From Vulcanisaeta sp. JCM 14467 (GTDB lineage: Archaea; Thermoproteota; Thermoprotei; Thermoproteales; Thermocladiaceae): a DNA stretch of 64,000 nucleotides. The translations under genes and the position numbers were made by a program. The DNA is taken from assembly GCF_001316245.1 (NCBI RefSeq), contig NZ_BBDM01000002.1:62001-126000 (forward strand), read 5' to 3'. The stretch's first letter is position 1, and each line of letters opens with the position of its first letter. This document shows, in pieces, positions 37,544-48,020 of this stretch. The notes beneath the pieces are model-generated. The model was not told where the DNA came from, searched no databases, and saw only the letters and a program-made list of their open reading frames with translations.

Positions 37544-38473
37544 TTATGTTGTTATGCCTCCACTTGTTATGTACTCTGATATTCCATCGCCGAGCAATGC
37601 GAGTCCGATGACCACGATAGTTATTACTACGCCAGGTATTATTGCATACCACCAGGCAGGGGCTGGGAAGTATTGGAAGCCCTCTGACACGAGCCTACCC
37701 CACTCCGGGTATGGTGGTGGTACTCCGAAGCCCAGGAAGCTTATTATTGAGTAGGCCAGTATGACATTGCCTAGGTCGATGGTTGCGTAGGAGATTATTG
37801 GTGTTAGTACGTTGGGGAATATGTGCCTAAATATTATGCCCATGGTGCCTGTCCCAGAGAGTTTAGCCGCATCTACGAAGTATTGGGTCTTTATCCTGAG
37901 GGTCTCAGCCCTGAAAAGTCTTGCGTACGTGGGCCACCAAACAACAACTAGGGCTATTGCTGCATTAATAGCGCCTCTACCTATTGCTGCCTCTACGGCT
38001 AGGGCCAGTATTATTGCGGGGAATGCTAGGAACATGTCGGTGACCCTCATGCCCGTCTCATCGACGTACTTACCAAAGTACCCGGATATCATGCCTATCA
38101 AACCACCAATTAGTATTGCTGACCCAACAACGAGTATTGATATAAGGGCTTCAGTCGGCGCACCATACAGTATCTCGCTGAATAGGTCCCTGCCTAGGTT
38201 ATCAGTGCCGAAGATATGCTTAAGTGAGGGTGGTTGGAAGGCCGCGGCGTAATTTACGGCAAATGGGTTATACGGCAATAATGCCCATCCTATGGCTGGA
38301 TTATGAAATACCATTCCTAGTAATTGAAGTATGCCCTCAATTATTGACCAGCCATAAAATGCTATCGTAATTATGAAGCCTACCAATGTTGGTGGGTTAT
38401 GACGCATGTAAGTCATAAATAATCTTAATGATGAGATCCTACGTTCGCTAATTACAACGGTTTGTGTCGCCAT
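37544..38473 (-). CDS. dppC: ABC transporter permease, DppC-type
   Basis: The 309-residue permease has an N-terminal helix, then HIFGTDNLGRDLFSEILYGA, the N-terminal signature of DppC/OppC subunits, five further helices, and the EAA-type loop AAKLSGTGTMGIIFRHIFPN that docks to the ATPase. It is the last gene of the transporter cluster and starts nine bases after the DppB gene. In crenarchaea such systems import peptides or oligosaccharides. Confidence 0.85.
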   Translation of the reverse strand: MATQTVVISERRISSLRLFMTYMRHNPPTLVGFIITIAFYGWSIIEGILQLLGMVFHNPAIGWALLPYNPFAVNYAAAFQPPSLKHIFGTDNLGRDLFSEILYGAPTEALISILVVGSAILIGGLIGMISGYFGKYVDETGMRVTDMFLAFPAIILALAVEAAIGRGAINAAIALVVVWWPTYARLFRAETLRIKTQYFVDAAKLSGTGTMGIIFRHIFPNVLTPIISYATIDLGNVILAYSIISFLGFGVPPPYPEWGRLVSEGFQYFPAPAWWYAIIPGVVITIVVIGLALLGDGISEYITSGGITT

Positions 38474-38482
38474 ATTAATCGC

Positions 38483-39496
38483 CTACTCAAGCTTAATCCT
38501 AGGATCTACAACCGCATATAATATATCGGCCACTAAGTTTGCAATTACAACACCAATAGCCACGATGAAGGTTCCAGCCATTACTAATGGATAATCCTGT
38601 TGGTATAACGCCTGTGTTAATAACCACCCCATACCTGTCCATGAAAATACATCCTCAATAACAACCGCGCCAGCAAGCAATGAGGCAAATGTTAGTGCTA
38701 ATACCGTTATTGCAGGTATGAGGGCATTCCTTAGCATGTGCTTAAATACCACGTCCCTCTCCCTTAATCCCTTCATTATTGCTGTCCTTATGAACGGTTT
38801 TGCCGCGATATCAATCATGCTATTCCTTATCAATCTCGAAATTATGCCGAATGCTACAAGCGCCAGTGCCGTAGCCGGTAGGATTAAATGCCTTAGGCTT
38901 GACCAGAAATATGGCCAATCACCCTCAATTAGCGCATCGACCGTAGGCATACCGGTAATTAGCTTTGGTGGAGATAATAATGGGTTAGCCAGGCCTGTTG
39001 CTGGTAATAATTTCAGTCCATAGGCTATGGCCAATTGAAGGAGCATTGCGACGAGAAATGGCGGCATTGACCAAGTCACTAGGTAAAATGCTCTAATTGT
39101 ATAATCAGTCGGTGTATTTTTATGCACTGCAGCTATTGCACCCGTTAATATGCCTAGGATTATTATTACTATCATGGCTGCTATGGTTAATTCAAGTGTT
39201 CTTGGGAAGTATGTATCAATTAATTGTATTATTGGTTGATGATACATGGGGTCCTCACCCCAATTACCCTGGATCACAGCTAGTAAGAAGTAGTAGAATT
39301 GAACGTAAACAGGATCATTTAAGTGATACTCTTTAGTTATTGCTTCGACTATCGATGGTACAGGGTGTGGACCAGCCCACGCAACCGCTGGATTTGGTGT
39401 TATTATGTGCGTGATTATGAACATTATGAAGATTACCCCGAGCACGGTTATAACCATGTTTATACCTCTTCTAATTAGAAATGAGGCAAGTCCCAT
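38483..39496 (-). CDS. dppB: ABC transporter permease, DppB-type
   Basis: The 337-residue permease begins SFLIRRGINMVITVLGVIFI, the normal DppB start, has six membrane segments, and carries the EAA loop IRTAIMKGLRERDVVFKHML. It ends VVDPRIKLE, the conserved DPR tail. It follows the binding-protein gene and precedes DppC on one transcript, and should form a heterodimeric channel with DppC. Confidence 0.85.
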   Translation of the reverse strand: MGLASFLIRRGINMVITVLGVIFIMFIITHIITPNPAVAWAGPHPVPSIVEAITKEYHLNDPVYVQFYYFLLAVIQGNWGEDPMYHQPIIQLIDTYFPRTLELTIAAMIVIIILGILTGAIAAVHKNTPTDYTIRAFYLVTWSMPPFLVAMLLQLAIAYGLKLLPATGLANPLLSPPKLITGMPTVDALIEGDWPYFWSSLRHLILPATALALVAFGIISRLIRNSMIDIAAKPFIRTAIMKGLRERDVVFKHMLRNALIPAITVLALTFASLLAGAVVIEDVFSWTGMGWLLTQALYQQDYPLVMAGTFIVAIGVVIANLVADILYAVVDPRIKLE

Positions 39497-39555
39497 TATT
39501 ATAGAAATATTATGATAATTTTTAAGTTTAACTCACTTCAAATAGCATTAGTAAT

Positions 39556-41580
39556 TTATGAGCTACCTGTTGTTGTATATATTGATGTGTAATTTATGCA
39601 TGTGCCTGTGCCATTGTAGAAGTACATTGTTGGGTAGTAGAAACCAGTAATTAATGGGTTAATTAGAACACCACATACATACTTGTACGTGAAGCCGTAG
39701 AATGCCGGTTCATATAACCATATGTATGGCACATCCTTATATACCTGTGTATATATCTGCTTCATCATTTCTACCCTCTGTGTTATGTTTGTTGTGAATA
39801 CGGCCTCCGTAGTTAATGTATTAACTAATGAGTTGTTATACCAAGCCTCATTACCCGCAATACCTCCAAAGTCAACATTGAGTATGAACCAAGCCTCCTG
39901 AGCCACTGGGTCCCACCAATCTGGGTACCAATCAAGTAGGAAGAAACCTGGATACTGCGGTGAGGTTGGTGGGTTCTCCATAGCGGAAACCAGGTAGCTC
40001 ACGGGTACGCCCTCAAGTATTACATTAACGCCAATATTACTTAGCATCTGCTGTATCATCTGTGCTTCCTGCGTGAATGTAAGGTCAGTACTTATGTACC
40101 ATAGGTGCACGGTTAATGGCTTACCGTTCGGATTAATCACAGTTCCATTCGGTAATGTTAATTGGAATCCGGCGCTCGCTAGTAATTCAATTGCCTTATT
40201 AGGATCATACGGGTACAGTGGTAAATTACCTGGGTTATAATATGGATTAGATGGATATGGCGGTATTGGGCCTAGGTATGGCGTACCGAATCCCTTCAAC
40301 ACGGTATTAATTATTTCCGTAGTATTAATCGCATATGCAAAGGCCTCCCTTACCACAGTCAAGTTATACGGGTATCTCTGTGTATCAAATACAAGAAATA
40401 CATCACCACCTGACCATACTGGTCCGTACATCACTATATTGGGTATTGATAATATGGCTGAGAGGTATATTGGCGGTGGCGACTCATGTGGACTTGGGTC
40501 AATTGCTTGTGCAGCACCTGTCTTAAATGCGAGTATCTCCTCATCGAAACTTGTGTAGTACTTAATGACAATATTCTTTATATGGGCTGGAGCCAGCATG
40601 AAGTTTGGTGGATTCTTTGCTGCCCAATAATTCGGATTGGCTGTTAGTACGATTTCCTCGCCAGGTATGTACTGGGCCAATGTATATGGACCACTACAAA
40701 GCATGTGAGTACTTAGGTAGGACGTTGTTTGGTCAGGTTGTACACCACCATTTTGATCAACGAATGTTGGATCAACGATCATAGCCCATGAACCAGCCAT
40801 TACGCCAAGGAAGTCATAATAAGGTGCTAGCAGGTTGAATTGTATTTCATATGGTCCCTTAACCACCGCTGCCTGGTTTGGGTATTCCATGAGTTTTACT
40901 ATTGATTGGTTGTGTACGTTGAAGTTGCTTAGTACGTTGGCTAGGGCATTGGCGCACTCCTCCTCATAACCAGTCAGGTTAGTCTGCGGATTCGGAAACT
41001 GAAGACCAAAAATCTGCTCCATAGCACGACAAACACCCCAGGGAGCGGCATAACCAGTTATGCTGGCTACTGTACCATTATATAACAAGTCGAGGAAGTT
41101 GAATGCGCCGAACTGGTTCATTACTATTGACCTGTATATGCTGAACCAAACCGTTGTTGCGTTTATCTGGTCACCGTTCTGGAAGTATGCTCCCTGCCTT
41201 ATGTAGAAGGTCCAGTTAAGGTAGTTATTCGATACGGTCCAGTTATAGGCTAGGGCAGGTAAGAAGGATGATGGGTCAGTACCGTTGTATATAACCAATG
41301 TTTGATAGCACGAATATAGTATTTCCATGTCCTGTGTGTACGCAGCTATTGCTGGATCGAGGCTATCTGGCGGTGTTGTTTCTGCGACGACCAATGTATT
41401 ATTCGATGGTGGTGTTACTGTGGTTGTTGGAGTAACAGTCGTGACATTTGATGGTGTTACTGGCTTTGACACCTTAGTGGGTGGTTTATAGAGCATATAG
41501 GCTGCAACGCCGACCACTATTACCACTATTATAACGGCAATTGCTATTGTAACGCTCTTTGACAACCCCTTCCTCGGCAT
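39556..41580 (-). CDS. dppA: Extracytoplasmic solute-binding protein (SBP_bac_5)
   Basis: The 674-residue protein has an N-terminal membrane helix (VTIAIAVIIVVIVVGVAAYM) without a lipobox, a Thr/Pro/Ser-rich stalk typical of archaeal binding proteins, and then a family 5 binding domain (PDSLDPAIAAYTQDMEIL; FYIRQGAYFQNGD; REAFAYAINTTEII). A long Tyr-rich C-terminus follows. It has its own promoter (TACTTAAAAAC, about 41608-41617). Family 5 proteins bind peptides, nickel or, in archaea, cello- and other oligosaccharides. Confidence 0.85.
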   Translation of the reverse strand: MPRKGLSKSVTIAIAVIIVVIVVGVAAYMLYKPPTKVSKPVTPSNVTTVTPTTTVTPPSNNTLVVAETTPPDSLDPAIAAYTQDMEILYSCYQTLVIYNGTDPSSFLPALAYNWTVSNNYLNWTFYIRQGAYFQNGDQINATTVWFSIYRSIVMNQFGAFNFLDLLYNGTVASITGYAAPWGVCRAMEQIFGLQFPNPQTNLTGYEEECANALANVLSNFNVHNQSIVKLMEYPNQAAVVKGPYEIQFNLLAPYYDFLGVMAGSWAMIVDPTFVDQNGGVQPDQTTSYLSTHMLCSGPYTLAQYIPGEEIVLTANPNYWAAKNPPNFMLAPAHIKNIVIKYYTSFDEEILAFKTGAAQAIDPSPHESPPPIYLSAILSIPNIVMYGPVWSGGDVFLVFDTQRYPYNLTVVREAFAYAINTTEIINTVLKGFGTPYLGPIPPYPSNPYYNPGNLPLYPYDPNKAIELLASAGFQLTLPNGTVINPNGKPLTVHLWYISTDLTFTQEAQMIQQMLSNIGVNVILEGVPVSYLVSAMENPPTSPQYPGFFLLDWYPDWWDPVAQEAWFILNVDFGGIAGNEAWYNNSLVNTLTTEAVFTTNITQRVEMMKQIYTQVYKDVPYIWLYEPAFYGFTYKYVCGVLINPLITGFYYPTMYFYNGTGTCINYTSIYTTTGSS

Positions 41581-41685
41581 AAATTACTAAGTTAATATAT
41601 TAGTTTTTAAGTATTGCTCTTCTTCAATTTTTTTATGAAATATCTATTTATAAATATCTAAAATACGAGGGAACATTTACAGGGA

Positions 41686-42669
41686 TTATTTCTTTACGTA
41701 CAGCCAACATGCAACTTTAATTCCATTCTTAACCTCAACAATTGGTGGTTCTCTCTCACGACATATGTCCATCCTGAATGGGCATCTTGGATAGAATCTA
41801 CAACCCTTTGGCGGATTAACGAGACTACCAACCTCGCCGGTTGGTGGCTTTAACTCAGACTTGCCAATGTCTGGTACTGACTCAATAAGTGCCTGCGTAT
41901 ACGGATGTAGTGGTTCCTTAAGGACTGAACCTGTATCCCCTATCTCCAGTATCTTGCCCATATACATAATCATTATTAAGTCGCTCATGTACTTAGCAAC
42001 GGCTACATTATGTGTGATAAGTAGGTACGTTAGGTTATGACGATTCTGTAGATCAACGAGGAGGTTAAGTACCTGGGCCTGCGTTGACGCATCCAATGCT
42101 GATGTTGGTTCATCAAGTACTACGAATTCCGGGTTCGTGATTAATGCCCTCGCAATGGCAACCCTCTGTCTCTGCCCACCAGATAACTCGCTTGGTCTTC
42201 TCGTGGCCAACGATGAGTAATCTAACCCAACCTCACCCATTATTTTGGCTACAGCCTCATCTAGCTCCTTGCCCCTGACACCCCTATTCTTAAGTGGCTC
42301 ACCTATAATGTCTTTAATCCTCATCATTGGATTAAGGCTTGAGTATGGGTCCTGAAAAACCATCTGTAACTTAGCCCTAATATTTCGTAAATCCCTCCCC
42401 CTCGCCTTAGTGATGTCAATGTCGTGGAAATAAATCCTACCTGAGGTGGGTTGCTCAAGGGTAACTAGAAGCCTACCCAGTGTTGTCTTACCGCTACCTG
42501 ACTCACCGACAAGGGCCGTGGTTTTTCCCGTGGGTATTTCTATGCTAACATCATCAACAGCCCTAACAAAGAGTGGCTTCTCTCTTAAGATCCTGTTTAT
42601 TATGCCGTAATTCTTCGCAAGAAATACCTTGACTAAGTTCTCAGTCCTAATCAATACGTCACTGCCCAT
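41686..42669 (-). CDS. dppF: ABC transporter ATPase, DppF-type
   Basis: The 327-residue ATPase has Walker A GESGSGKTT, signature SELSGGQRQRV and Walker B EFVVLDEPTSALD. It ends with the Opp/Dpp C-terminal motif CRFYPRCPFRMDIC, which marks oligopeptide-type ATPases and may hold an iron-sulphur cluster. Its start overlaps the end of the DppD gene by 11 bases, indicating coupling. Confidence 0.88.
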   Translation of the reverse strand: MGSDVLIRTENLVKVFLAKNYGIINRILREKPLFVRAVDDVSIEIPTGKTTALVGESGSGKTTLGRLLVTLEQPTSGRIYFHDIDITKARGRDLRNIRAKLQMVFQDPYSSLNPMMRIKDIIGEPLKNRGVRGKELDEAVAKIMGEVGLDYSSLATRRPSELSGGQRQRVAIARALITNPEFVVLDEPTSALDASTQAQVLNLLVDLQNRHNLTYLLITHNVAVAKYMSDLIMIMYMGKILEIGDTGSVLKEPLHPYTQALIESVPDIGKSELKPPTGEVGSLVNPPKGCRFYPRCPFRMDICREREPPIVEVKNGIKVACWLYVKK

Positions 42670-43633
42670 ATAGGAAACACCTCACGTATATGTCATTAAC
42701 TTTAGTAAGATTTGGAACCGCCTTACTACATATGTCCATCCTGAATGGGCATCTTGGATGGAATCTACAACCGGGTGGTGGATTTAGTAGGTTGGGTACG
42801 GAACCACCTATTATCGGTAGCTTTCCCTCGGTCTTGCTAATTCTTGGTATGCTGCTAAGCAACGCCTGTGTATATGGATGCTTCGGTTCGTGCATTACGC
42901 TTTTTACCGAGCCTAACTCCATTAATTGACCAGCATATAGTACCATTACTGAGTCAGCTATTATTGACGCAACTGCTATGTCATGCGTTATGAACAGTAT
43001 CGATATGCCATACTCCCTCTTTAAATCCTTAAGTAACCTGAGGATTTGTGCCTGGACAGTTACGTCTAACGCCGATGTTGGTTCATCAGCAATAAATAAC
43101 TTAGGTCTCATGAGCAGCCCCATCGCTATCATAACCCTCTGTATCTGCCCACCGGATAGTTGATGTGGGTATCTTTCAATTATTAATTCAGGATCAGGCA
43201 TTCTAACATCCTTAAGCACACTAATTATTTCACTAATTGCCTTATTCTCATCAAATATATTGCCTTCCCTCTCATACCTAATTCTAACGGCTTCCATCAA
43301 TTGATCCTTAACCTTAAATACAGGATTTAGGCTTGTGGCTGGTTCCTGAAAGACCATGAATATGCCCGTACCCCTTATTTTCCTCATTTCATCACTGCTC
43401 AATTTTAATAAATCAATATTGTCAAATATTATGGATCCACTAACATACTTAGCATTGGGCGGTAATAACCTAGCTATCGCTAAAGCTAATGTCGATTTAC
43501 CACTACCTGATTCACCGACGACGGTGAGTGATTCGCCCTTATCTATATTAAAAGTTATATCATTAAGTGCGTTGACAATACCAAATGGTGTTCTATAAAT
43601 TATGCTTAAATCCTTAACTTCGAGGAGTGCCAT
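42659..43633 (-). CDS. dppD: ABC transporter ATPase, DppD-type
   Basis: The 324-residue ATPase has Walker A GESGSGKST, signature HQLSGGQIQRV, Walker B FIADEPTSALD and the C-terminal CRFHPRCPFRMDIC motif. It opens the cluster on the minus strand. DppD and DppF would form the ATPase heterodimer driving the DppB/DppC channel. Confidence 0.88.
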   Translation of the reverse strand: MALLEVKDLSIIYRTPFGIVNALNDITFNIDKGESLTVVGESGSGKSTLALAIARLLPPNAKYVSGSIIFDNIDLLKLSSDEMRKIRGTGIFMVFQEPATSLNPVFKVKDQLMEAVRIRYEREGNIFDENKAISEIISVLKDVRMPDPELIIERYPHQLSGGQIQRVMIAMGLLMRPKLFIADEPTSALDVTVQAQILRLLKDLKREYGISILFITHDIAVASIIADSVMVLYAGQLMELGSVKSVMHEPKHPYTQALLSSIPRISKTEGKLPIIGGSVPNLLNPPPGCRFHPRCPFRMDICSKAVPNLTKVNDIYVRCFLYGQ

Positions 43634-43696
43634 ACCTAATTGGTTAAGTTTATGGTTTTAATTATTTTAAAGTCTTACTTAACATTCTTAATCTAA

Positions 43697-44119
43697 ATGA
43701 TGAACATTAATAGATGTGTTAGGCCCGTGATTAAAAAGACTATTATTAAGGGCACGATTATATTGGCAGTATTTTCATTATTTCTCGAAATCTCGCCGTC
43801 GAAAATAATAAATTACATAATCTTTATAGTATTATGGTATGTAATGCTCAGCATGTATATGCTTTGGAAGCGAGTACATGAATATTGCATAGAAAGTAAT
43901 TCGATAAAGGTAAGAGGATTTACGGGAATTAAAACCATAGACTTAGGACAGGTAATTGATTGCTTCGTGTCACAGGGAATATTAGCAAGGCGTTTCAATT
44001 GTGGGTCAATATACCTAATTTTGCGAAATGGAAAGGTTATAATCATGAGGGATGTACCTCAACCGAATGTCTATTACGAAATCATATGTAAGGGAATAAA
44101 TAATGCATTAAACACATAA
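43697..44119 (+). CDS. Membrane-flanked PH-like domain protein
   Basis: The 140-residue protein has two N-terminal membrane helices (residues about 18-35 and 40-58), then a beta-rich domain (CIESNSIKVRGFTGIKTIDL; CGSIYLILRNGKVIIMRDVP) with the layout of bacterial/archaeal PH-like (YdbS-type) domains, which usually follow a helical hairpin. Function is unknown. It is divergent from the transporter cluster. Confidence 0.5.
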   Translation: MMNINRCVRPVIKKTIIKGTIILAVFSLFLEISPSKIINYIIFIVLWYVMLSMYMLWKRVHEYCIESNSIKVRGFTGIKTIDLGQVIDCFVSQGILARRFNCGSIYLILRNGKVIIMRDVPQPNVYYEIICKGINNALNT

Positions 44120-44148
44120 TGTCTATAAAGCCGTTATTTCTCATTTAA

Positions 44149-45585
44149 TTGATGAGCATTCCGGAGGATGCTATGATCAAGGCACTTGACCTAGCCTTAA
44201 ACAGTGGCTCTACATATGCTGAGGTTAGGTATCAGGTTGATTCTGTTAGGTTTGTCAATGTTAGGAATGGGACCCTCCAGTCGTTGAGTAGTTATTCCTA
44301 TGGTGGTGTCTCGGTTAGGGTTTTAATTGACGGTATGTGGGGCTTCGCGGCGACGAGTAGTACTGATTGGGACTCAGTTAAGGATGCCGTTGGCAGAGCC
44401 GTCTCCCTGGCCAGGGCTGTGGCTAGGCTTAGGAGGAGGAAGGTTTCCATCAGCCGTGAGAGGCTTGCCAGGGTTAGTTATGACGTTAGTGAGAAGAATA
44501 AGGTTGAGGACTTAACGAATGAGTACCTGGTCAAGTACCTCATCGAGCTTGACAGCCACGCCAGGGTTGAGCCTAGGATTAGGGTTAGGAACCTGTCCCT
44601 GGGCGTGACCATTACTGAGAAGTTGTTGATTACGAGTGATGGTGCTTATGTCAGGAGTAGGGTTCCGAGGGTTTACCTATTTAGTTCGTTGATTGCCTAT
44701 GATCCGCAGGTTGGTAGTGCCCAAAGGAATATTGAGTTCGGTGGCTCGGGTGGTTTCGAGGTGTTGAGCGACGTTGAGGATGAGGTTGATAGGGAGGTCA
44801 GCGTCATTAGGGACGTGCTCGATAAGGCGAGGCCCCTGCCTCATGATGATGTCATGGACGTGGTATTAAGTCCCGAGTTGGCTGGTATAATGGTTCATGA
44901 GAGCATTGGCCACCCGCTGGAGTTGGATAGGATCATGGGTAGGGAGGGTGCTGAGGCTGGTGAGTCCTATGCTAGGCCGGATTACCTGGGTAGTTTTAGG
45001 ATTGGTAGTGAGTTGGTCACGATAATTGATGACCCAACAATACCCAATAGCTACGGCTTCTACCTGGTCGATGAGGAGGGTGTTACGGCTAGGCCCAGGT
45101 ATCTGGTCAGGAATGGCGTGATTAATGAGTTCCTCATGAATAGGGAGTACGCCTCATACATAGGGCTTAGCAGCAACGCAGCGGCTAGGGCCAGCGAGTT
45201 TGATAAGGAGCCAATACCAAGGATGGCCAACACCTACCTGGCACCAGGTAATTGGAAGCCCGAGGAAATAATCAGGGAGACGAGGAGGGGCCTATACATT
45301 GTCTCATACACTGAGTGGAATATTGATGATAGGCGTTGGTTTGGGCGTTACGGTGGTTTTGAGGCTTACTACATCGAGAATGGGGAGTTGAGGTACATGG
45401 TTAGGGAGCCGTTCATCGAGGTTGATACGAAGACGTTGTGGAGCAATGTGGATGCGGTGGCGAACGACCTAAGATTCTTCCCAGGAACCTGCGGTAAGGG
45501 TAATCCCGAGCAGGGAGTCCCTGTTTACCTCGGCGGGCCAACCTTCAGGGTGAGTAATGTCAGGGTTTTGAAGGCTCCGCGTTAA
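44149..45585 (+). CDS. tldD: TldD metalloprotease subunit
   Basis: The 478-residue protein has the TldD zinc motif HESIGH in GIMVHESIGHPLELDRI, and the later FLMNREYASYIGLSSNAAAR and GYVYCR-type end region. TldD pairs with TldE/PmbA to degrade unfolded or modified peptides. Here the partner gene converges tail to tail, with the two stop codons overlapping at 45582-45585, so they are not co-transcribed. Length and motif are complete. Confidence 0.92.
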   Translation: MMSIPEDAMIKALDLALNSGSTYAEVRYQVDSVRFVNVRNGTLQSLSSYSYGGVSVRVLIDGMWGFAATSSTDWDSVKDAVGRAVSLARAVARLRRRKVSISRERLARVSYDVSEKNKVEDLTNEYLVKYLIELDSHARVEPRIRVRNLSLGVTITEKLLITSDGAYVRSRVPRVYLFSSLIAYDPQVGSAQRNIEFGGSGGFEVLSDVEDEVDREVSVIRDVLDKARPLPHDDVMDVVLSPELAGIMVHESIGHPLELDRIMGREGAEAGESYARPDYLGSFRIGSELVTIIDDPTIPNSYGFYLVDEEGVTARPRYLVRNGVINEFLMNREYASYIGLSSNAAARASEFDKEPIPRMANTYLAPGNWKPEEIIRETRRGLYIVSYTEWNIDDRRWFGRYGGFEAYYIENGELRYMVREPFIEVDTKTLWSNVDAVANDLRFFPGTCGKGNPEQGVPVYLGGPTFRVSNVRVLKAPR

Positions 45586-46923
45586 CCCTTCGATAGGTTC
45601 AGGTCCTTGACCAATACGTAGGGTGCCGTGCCTGGTAATGGCGAGTCCCACCAATGGACCGGCTTGGCCTCTTTGCTTGAGTCCATGAAGTTCCTTAGGA
45701 GGATTCTAAAGGAGTCGGCAATCCTCAGTCCACGTAGCCTGGCGCTTAACCTGCCATTCCTCACTAGGAAGGCTGCGTCCCTAATGACCGTTGAGAACAG
45801 CCCATCCTTGACGTTTTGGAACCTCGTGTACCAGTTATTAGTGATTATAACGCCGTTCCCAACCTCCGCGGCTATGGCCTCGACATCACTGGGTAGATGA
45901 CCAGTGCCTATCGCTATATGCCTTGGCCTTGGACGTAACCAGTTGCCGACGGCGTGGCCCGTGCTTACAGTGCCGAACTTAGCAGCAGTCCTATTATTAT
46001 GAAGCAACCCAGTTAGGACGCCCTTCCTTATTATTTCGAGGTTTGTCGTTTTATTACCCTCGTAATCAAAGGACTCTGAGCCAAAGGCGGCTGGGTCGTT
46101 AGATAGGTCTGTTATTGTTAATCCCTCGCTAGCTATTGAATTACCTATGTCGCTCTTCGATATGCCAGACATCTCAGTTATCACGGAATAGGCGTTAAAC
46201 CACACCGCGGTCATTAAACCATATAGGTGCGCAGAGACCAATGCCCATGACCACGTTATACCTACCACTGCTAATGCTCTCCTCAGGTAGGTCCTTAACT
46301 AGCCTGACTAAGTGACCTGCCTCACTACCCGCTTCCCTGGGCTTGAAACCATCAAGCGTGTTTGATATGGATACCGAGGTGGCTGTTAATTCATTTATGA
46401 ATGCTCTAATCGTGAGCGTCACAAACGAAGCCCTATCCTCAAGCTCAAGCCCTGAACTATCGACATAATAAACCTCACTAATGCCAAACGTCATTGCCCC
46501 TGCATTCCTCTGCGAGCCCTCACTGAGCGAGGCTTGTATTGCATCATTTAAACCATCAACTAGTTTATCGGTCTCGCTCTCAATCCTACTGTCGTACTTA
46601 CCGACCAACTGGTTTGGTCTTTCACCATGGGTTAGTGGTACGTAGAATTCATCCTCAGGTATATTACTTAACTCCTTGATTAACTCCTGGATCTTATTCT
46701 TAATCGTGCTTATGTCGTCCGTCGAAAGTGATGCTGTTAAGTATCGTCTTGACTTAGCGACGCACATCATCGTTTCATGGGTAATCCAGCTATTGGCTAT
46801 TGTTGGTTCGTTATTAGCGAACCTAATCATAGACCAACGAACCCTCCTATAAATGATTACGGCATCATCAACTAAGTCCCTGACACCCCTAATAACATTG
46901 CCTAAGTCACTTGGTGTATTCAC
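45582..46923 (-). CDS. pmbA: TldE/PmbA subunit (one frameshift)
   Basis: Two frames (46195-46923 and 45582-46268) join by a one-base shift near 46240, the joint reading YNVVMG then ALVSAHLYGLMTAVWFNAYS. The protein has about 447 residues and lacks the HExxxH motif, as expected for the non-catalytic TldE/PmbA partner. The C-terminal part has NLEIIRKGVLTGLLHNNRTA and the GNWLRPRPRHIAIG segment typical of the family. Confidence 0.85.
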
Positions 46924-47006
46924 ATGCGTATTAATTAAGCCGGCATTAAATGCATTCCCCTGCGTTGTGCAATACTTAAATAATAGGCAGGGTACTTAAT
47001 CGATAT

Positions 47007-47243
47007 ATGGAGGTCACAACACAGTTAAAGGCTAGTAATACAAAGTGCGTCGCAGTAAATAGGAAGTTACTTAAGACCCTCGCAATGACCCAGTTGGGTC
47101 TGGCGGCGTTACTTGCTTTGTTCTCAACCGTAATTGACCCACCATCGCTGGTTAACATCCTTATCGCAGTCTCAGTAGCCATTACTGAAGGCTCATCTAT
47201 AGGGGTTGTATGGCGTTACCTGAGGAATGGATGCTTTACCTAA
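47007..47243 (+). CDS. Small membrane protein
   Basis: The 78-residue product has two hydrophobic segments (MTQLGLAALLALFSTVID; LVNILIAVSVAITEGSSIGV), with a basic first part. ATG 47007 lies about 30 bases after TACTTAAATAA. It converges on the nucleotidyltransferase gene. No family is recognised. Confidence 0.5.
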   Translation: MEVTTQLKASNTKCVAVNRKLLKTLAMTQLGLAALLALFSTVIDPPSLVNILIAVSVAITEGSSIGVVWRYLRNGCFT

Positions 47244-47596
47244 CTGCCATTACCCTCGCTAATTTCGATTACCCTTTCAGATAGCTCAAGGTAATATTTA
47301 CTTTCATCCTCATTAACGATATGCAACTCCACCGGCGCGTCCCAGGGCAGCCCGTAAACGTCCATTGCCCTGGCAAGTATATCCCTATAGAGCCTCATCC
47401 TGTTAACACCTGCGTTTCCCGGTATTACTATTAGAATGTCGATATCACTAAGCACCGTCGTCCTACCCTCGGCAACACCACCAATCACAAAGACCCTGGC
47501 ACCAGGTACTAAGTCTTTAGTAGCCCTCATCACGGCTACTGCGTACTCCCTCCACCGCCTCAGATGCTCGAAGTGGTACCTAACCCAACTTGACAC
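47240..47596 (-). CDS. Minimal nucleotidyltransferase (MNT, HEPN partner)
   Basis: The protein has the polymerase-beta nucleotidyltransferase motif VIGGVAEGRTTVLSDIDILI (G[GS]x9-13DxD). It starts at GTG 47596 or TTG 47605 and overlaps the HEPN gene by about 17 bases. HEPN/MNT pairs act as toxin-antitoxin modules in which the MNT protein AMPylates the HEPN RNase. The gene order HEPN then MNT is the usual one. Confidence 0.8.
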   Translation of the reverse strand: MSSWVRYHFEHLRRWREYAVAVMRATKDLVPGARVFVIGGVAEGRTTVLSDIDILIVIPGNAGVNRMRLYRDILARAMDVYGLPWDAPVELHIVNEDESKYYLELSERVIEISEGNGS

Positions 47597-47994
47597 TGCT
47601 AACAACCTTGTCCAGTAATTTTATTAATTCCTTAGCTGTGGCGAGGGCGTTAGATACGTCGTTAATGTCATAGCTAATCTCGCCATACCTACTCGGTATA
47701 TGCCTCCTCAAGCATCACTAGGACATCCCTATTATTAACCACGAAACTCCTCAATTCATGAGCTAGCTCATTAAATCCCTGGGACTCAAGACCTTTAGCA
47801 AGCATGCCGATTAATTCCCTAATACCATGACCCCTAATCCTAAATCCAAGCAACTCGAAGTATATAGCCTTCACGTAGAGTTGAATGGCCTGGTCAATCA
47901 GGAACATTGCCAGGTCATAATCGTCAGTATTCTCGGCTGTTCGGAGCATATTCAATGCCCTCCTCTTCAATTTATTAACGTAAGTACCACTCAT
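47580..47994 (-). CDS. HEPN-domain protein (one frameshift)
   Basis: The helical 101-codon frame (YVNKLKRRALNMLRTAENTD; AMFLIDQAIQLYVKAIYFEL; RIRGHGIRELIGMLAKGL) has the HEPN pattern. A one-base shift near 47690 continues RYGEISYDINDVSNALATAK to a stop at 47580, the normal HEPN end. The catalytic RxxxxH motif is not exact; RIRGH is closest. It probably forms a toxin-antitoxin pair with the MNT gene. Confidence 0.75.
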
Positions 47995-48020
47995 TACTAA
48001 GAATGCCTAGACTGATTATT

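Noticed and set aside
42659-42669. Gene overlap between dppD and dppF as a sign of damage
   Set aside because: Both products are complete; short overlaps are normal in such operons.
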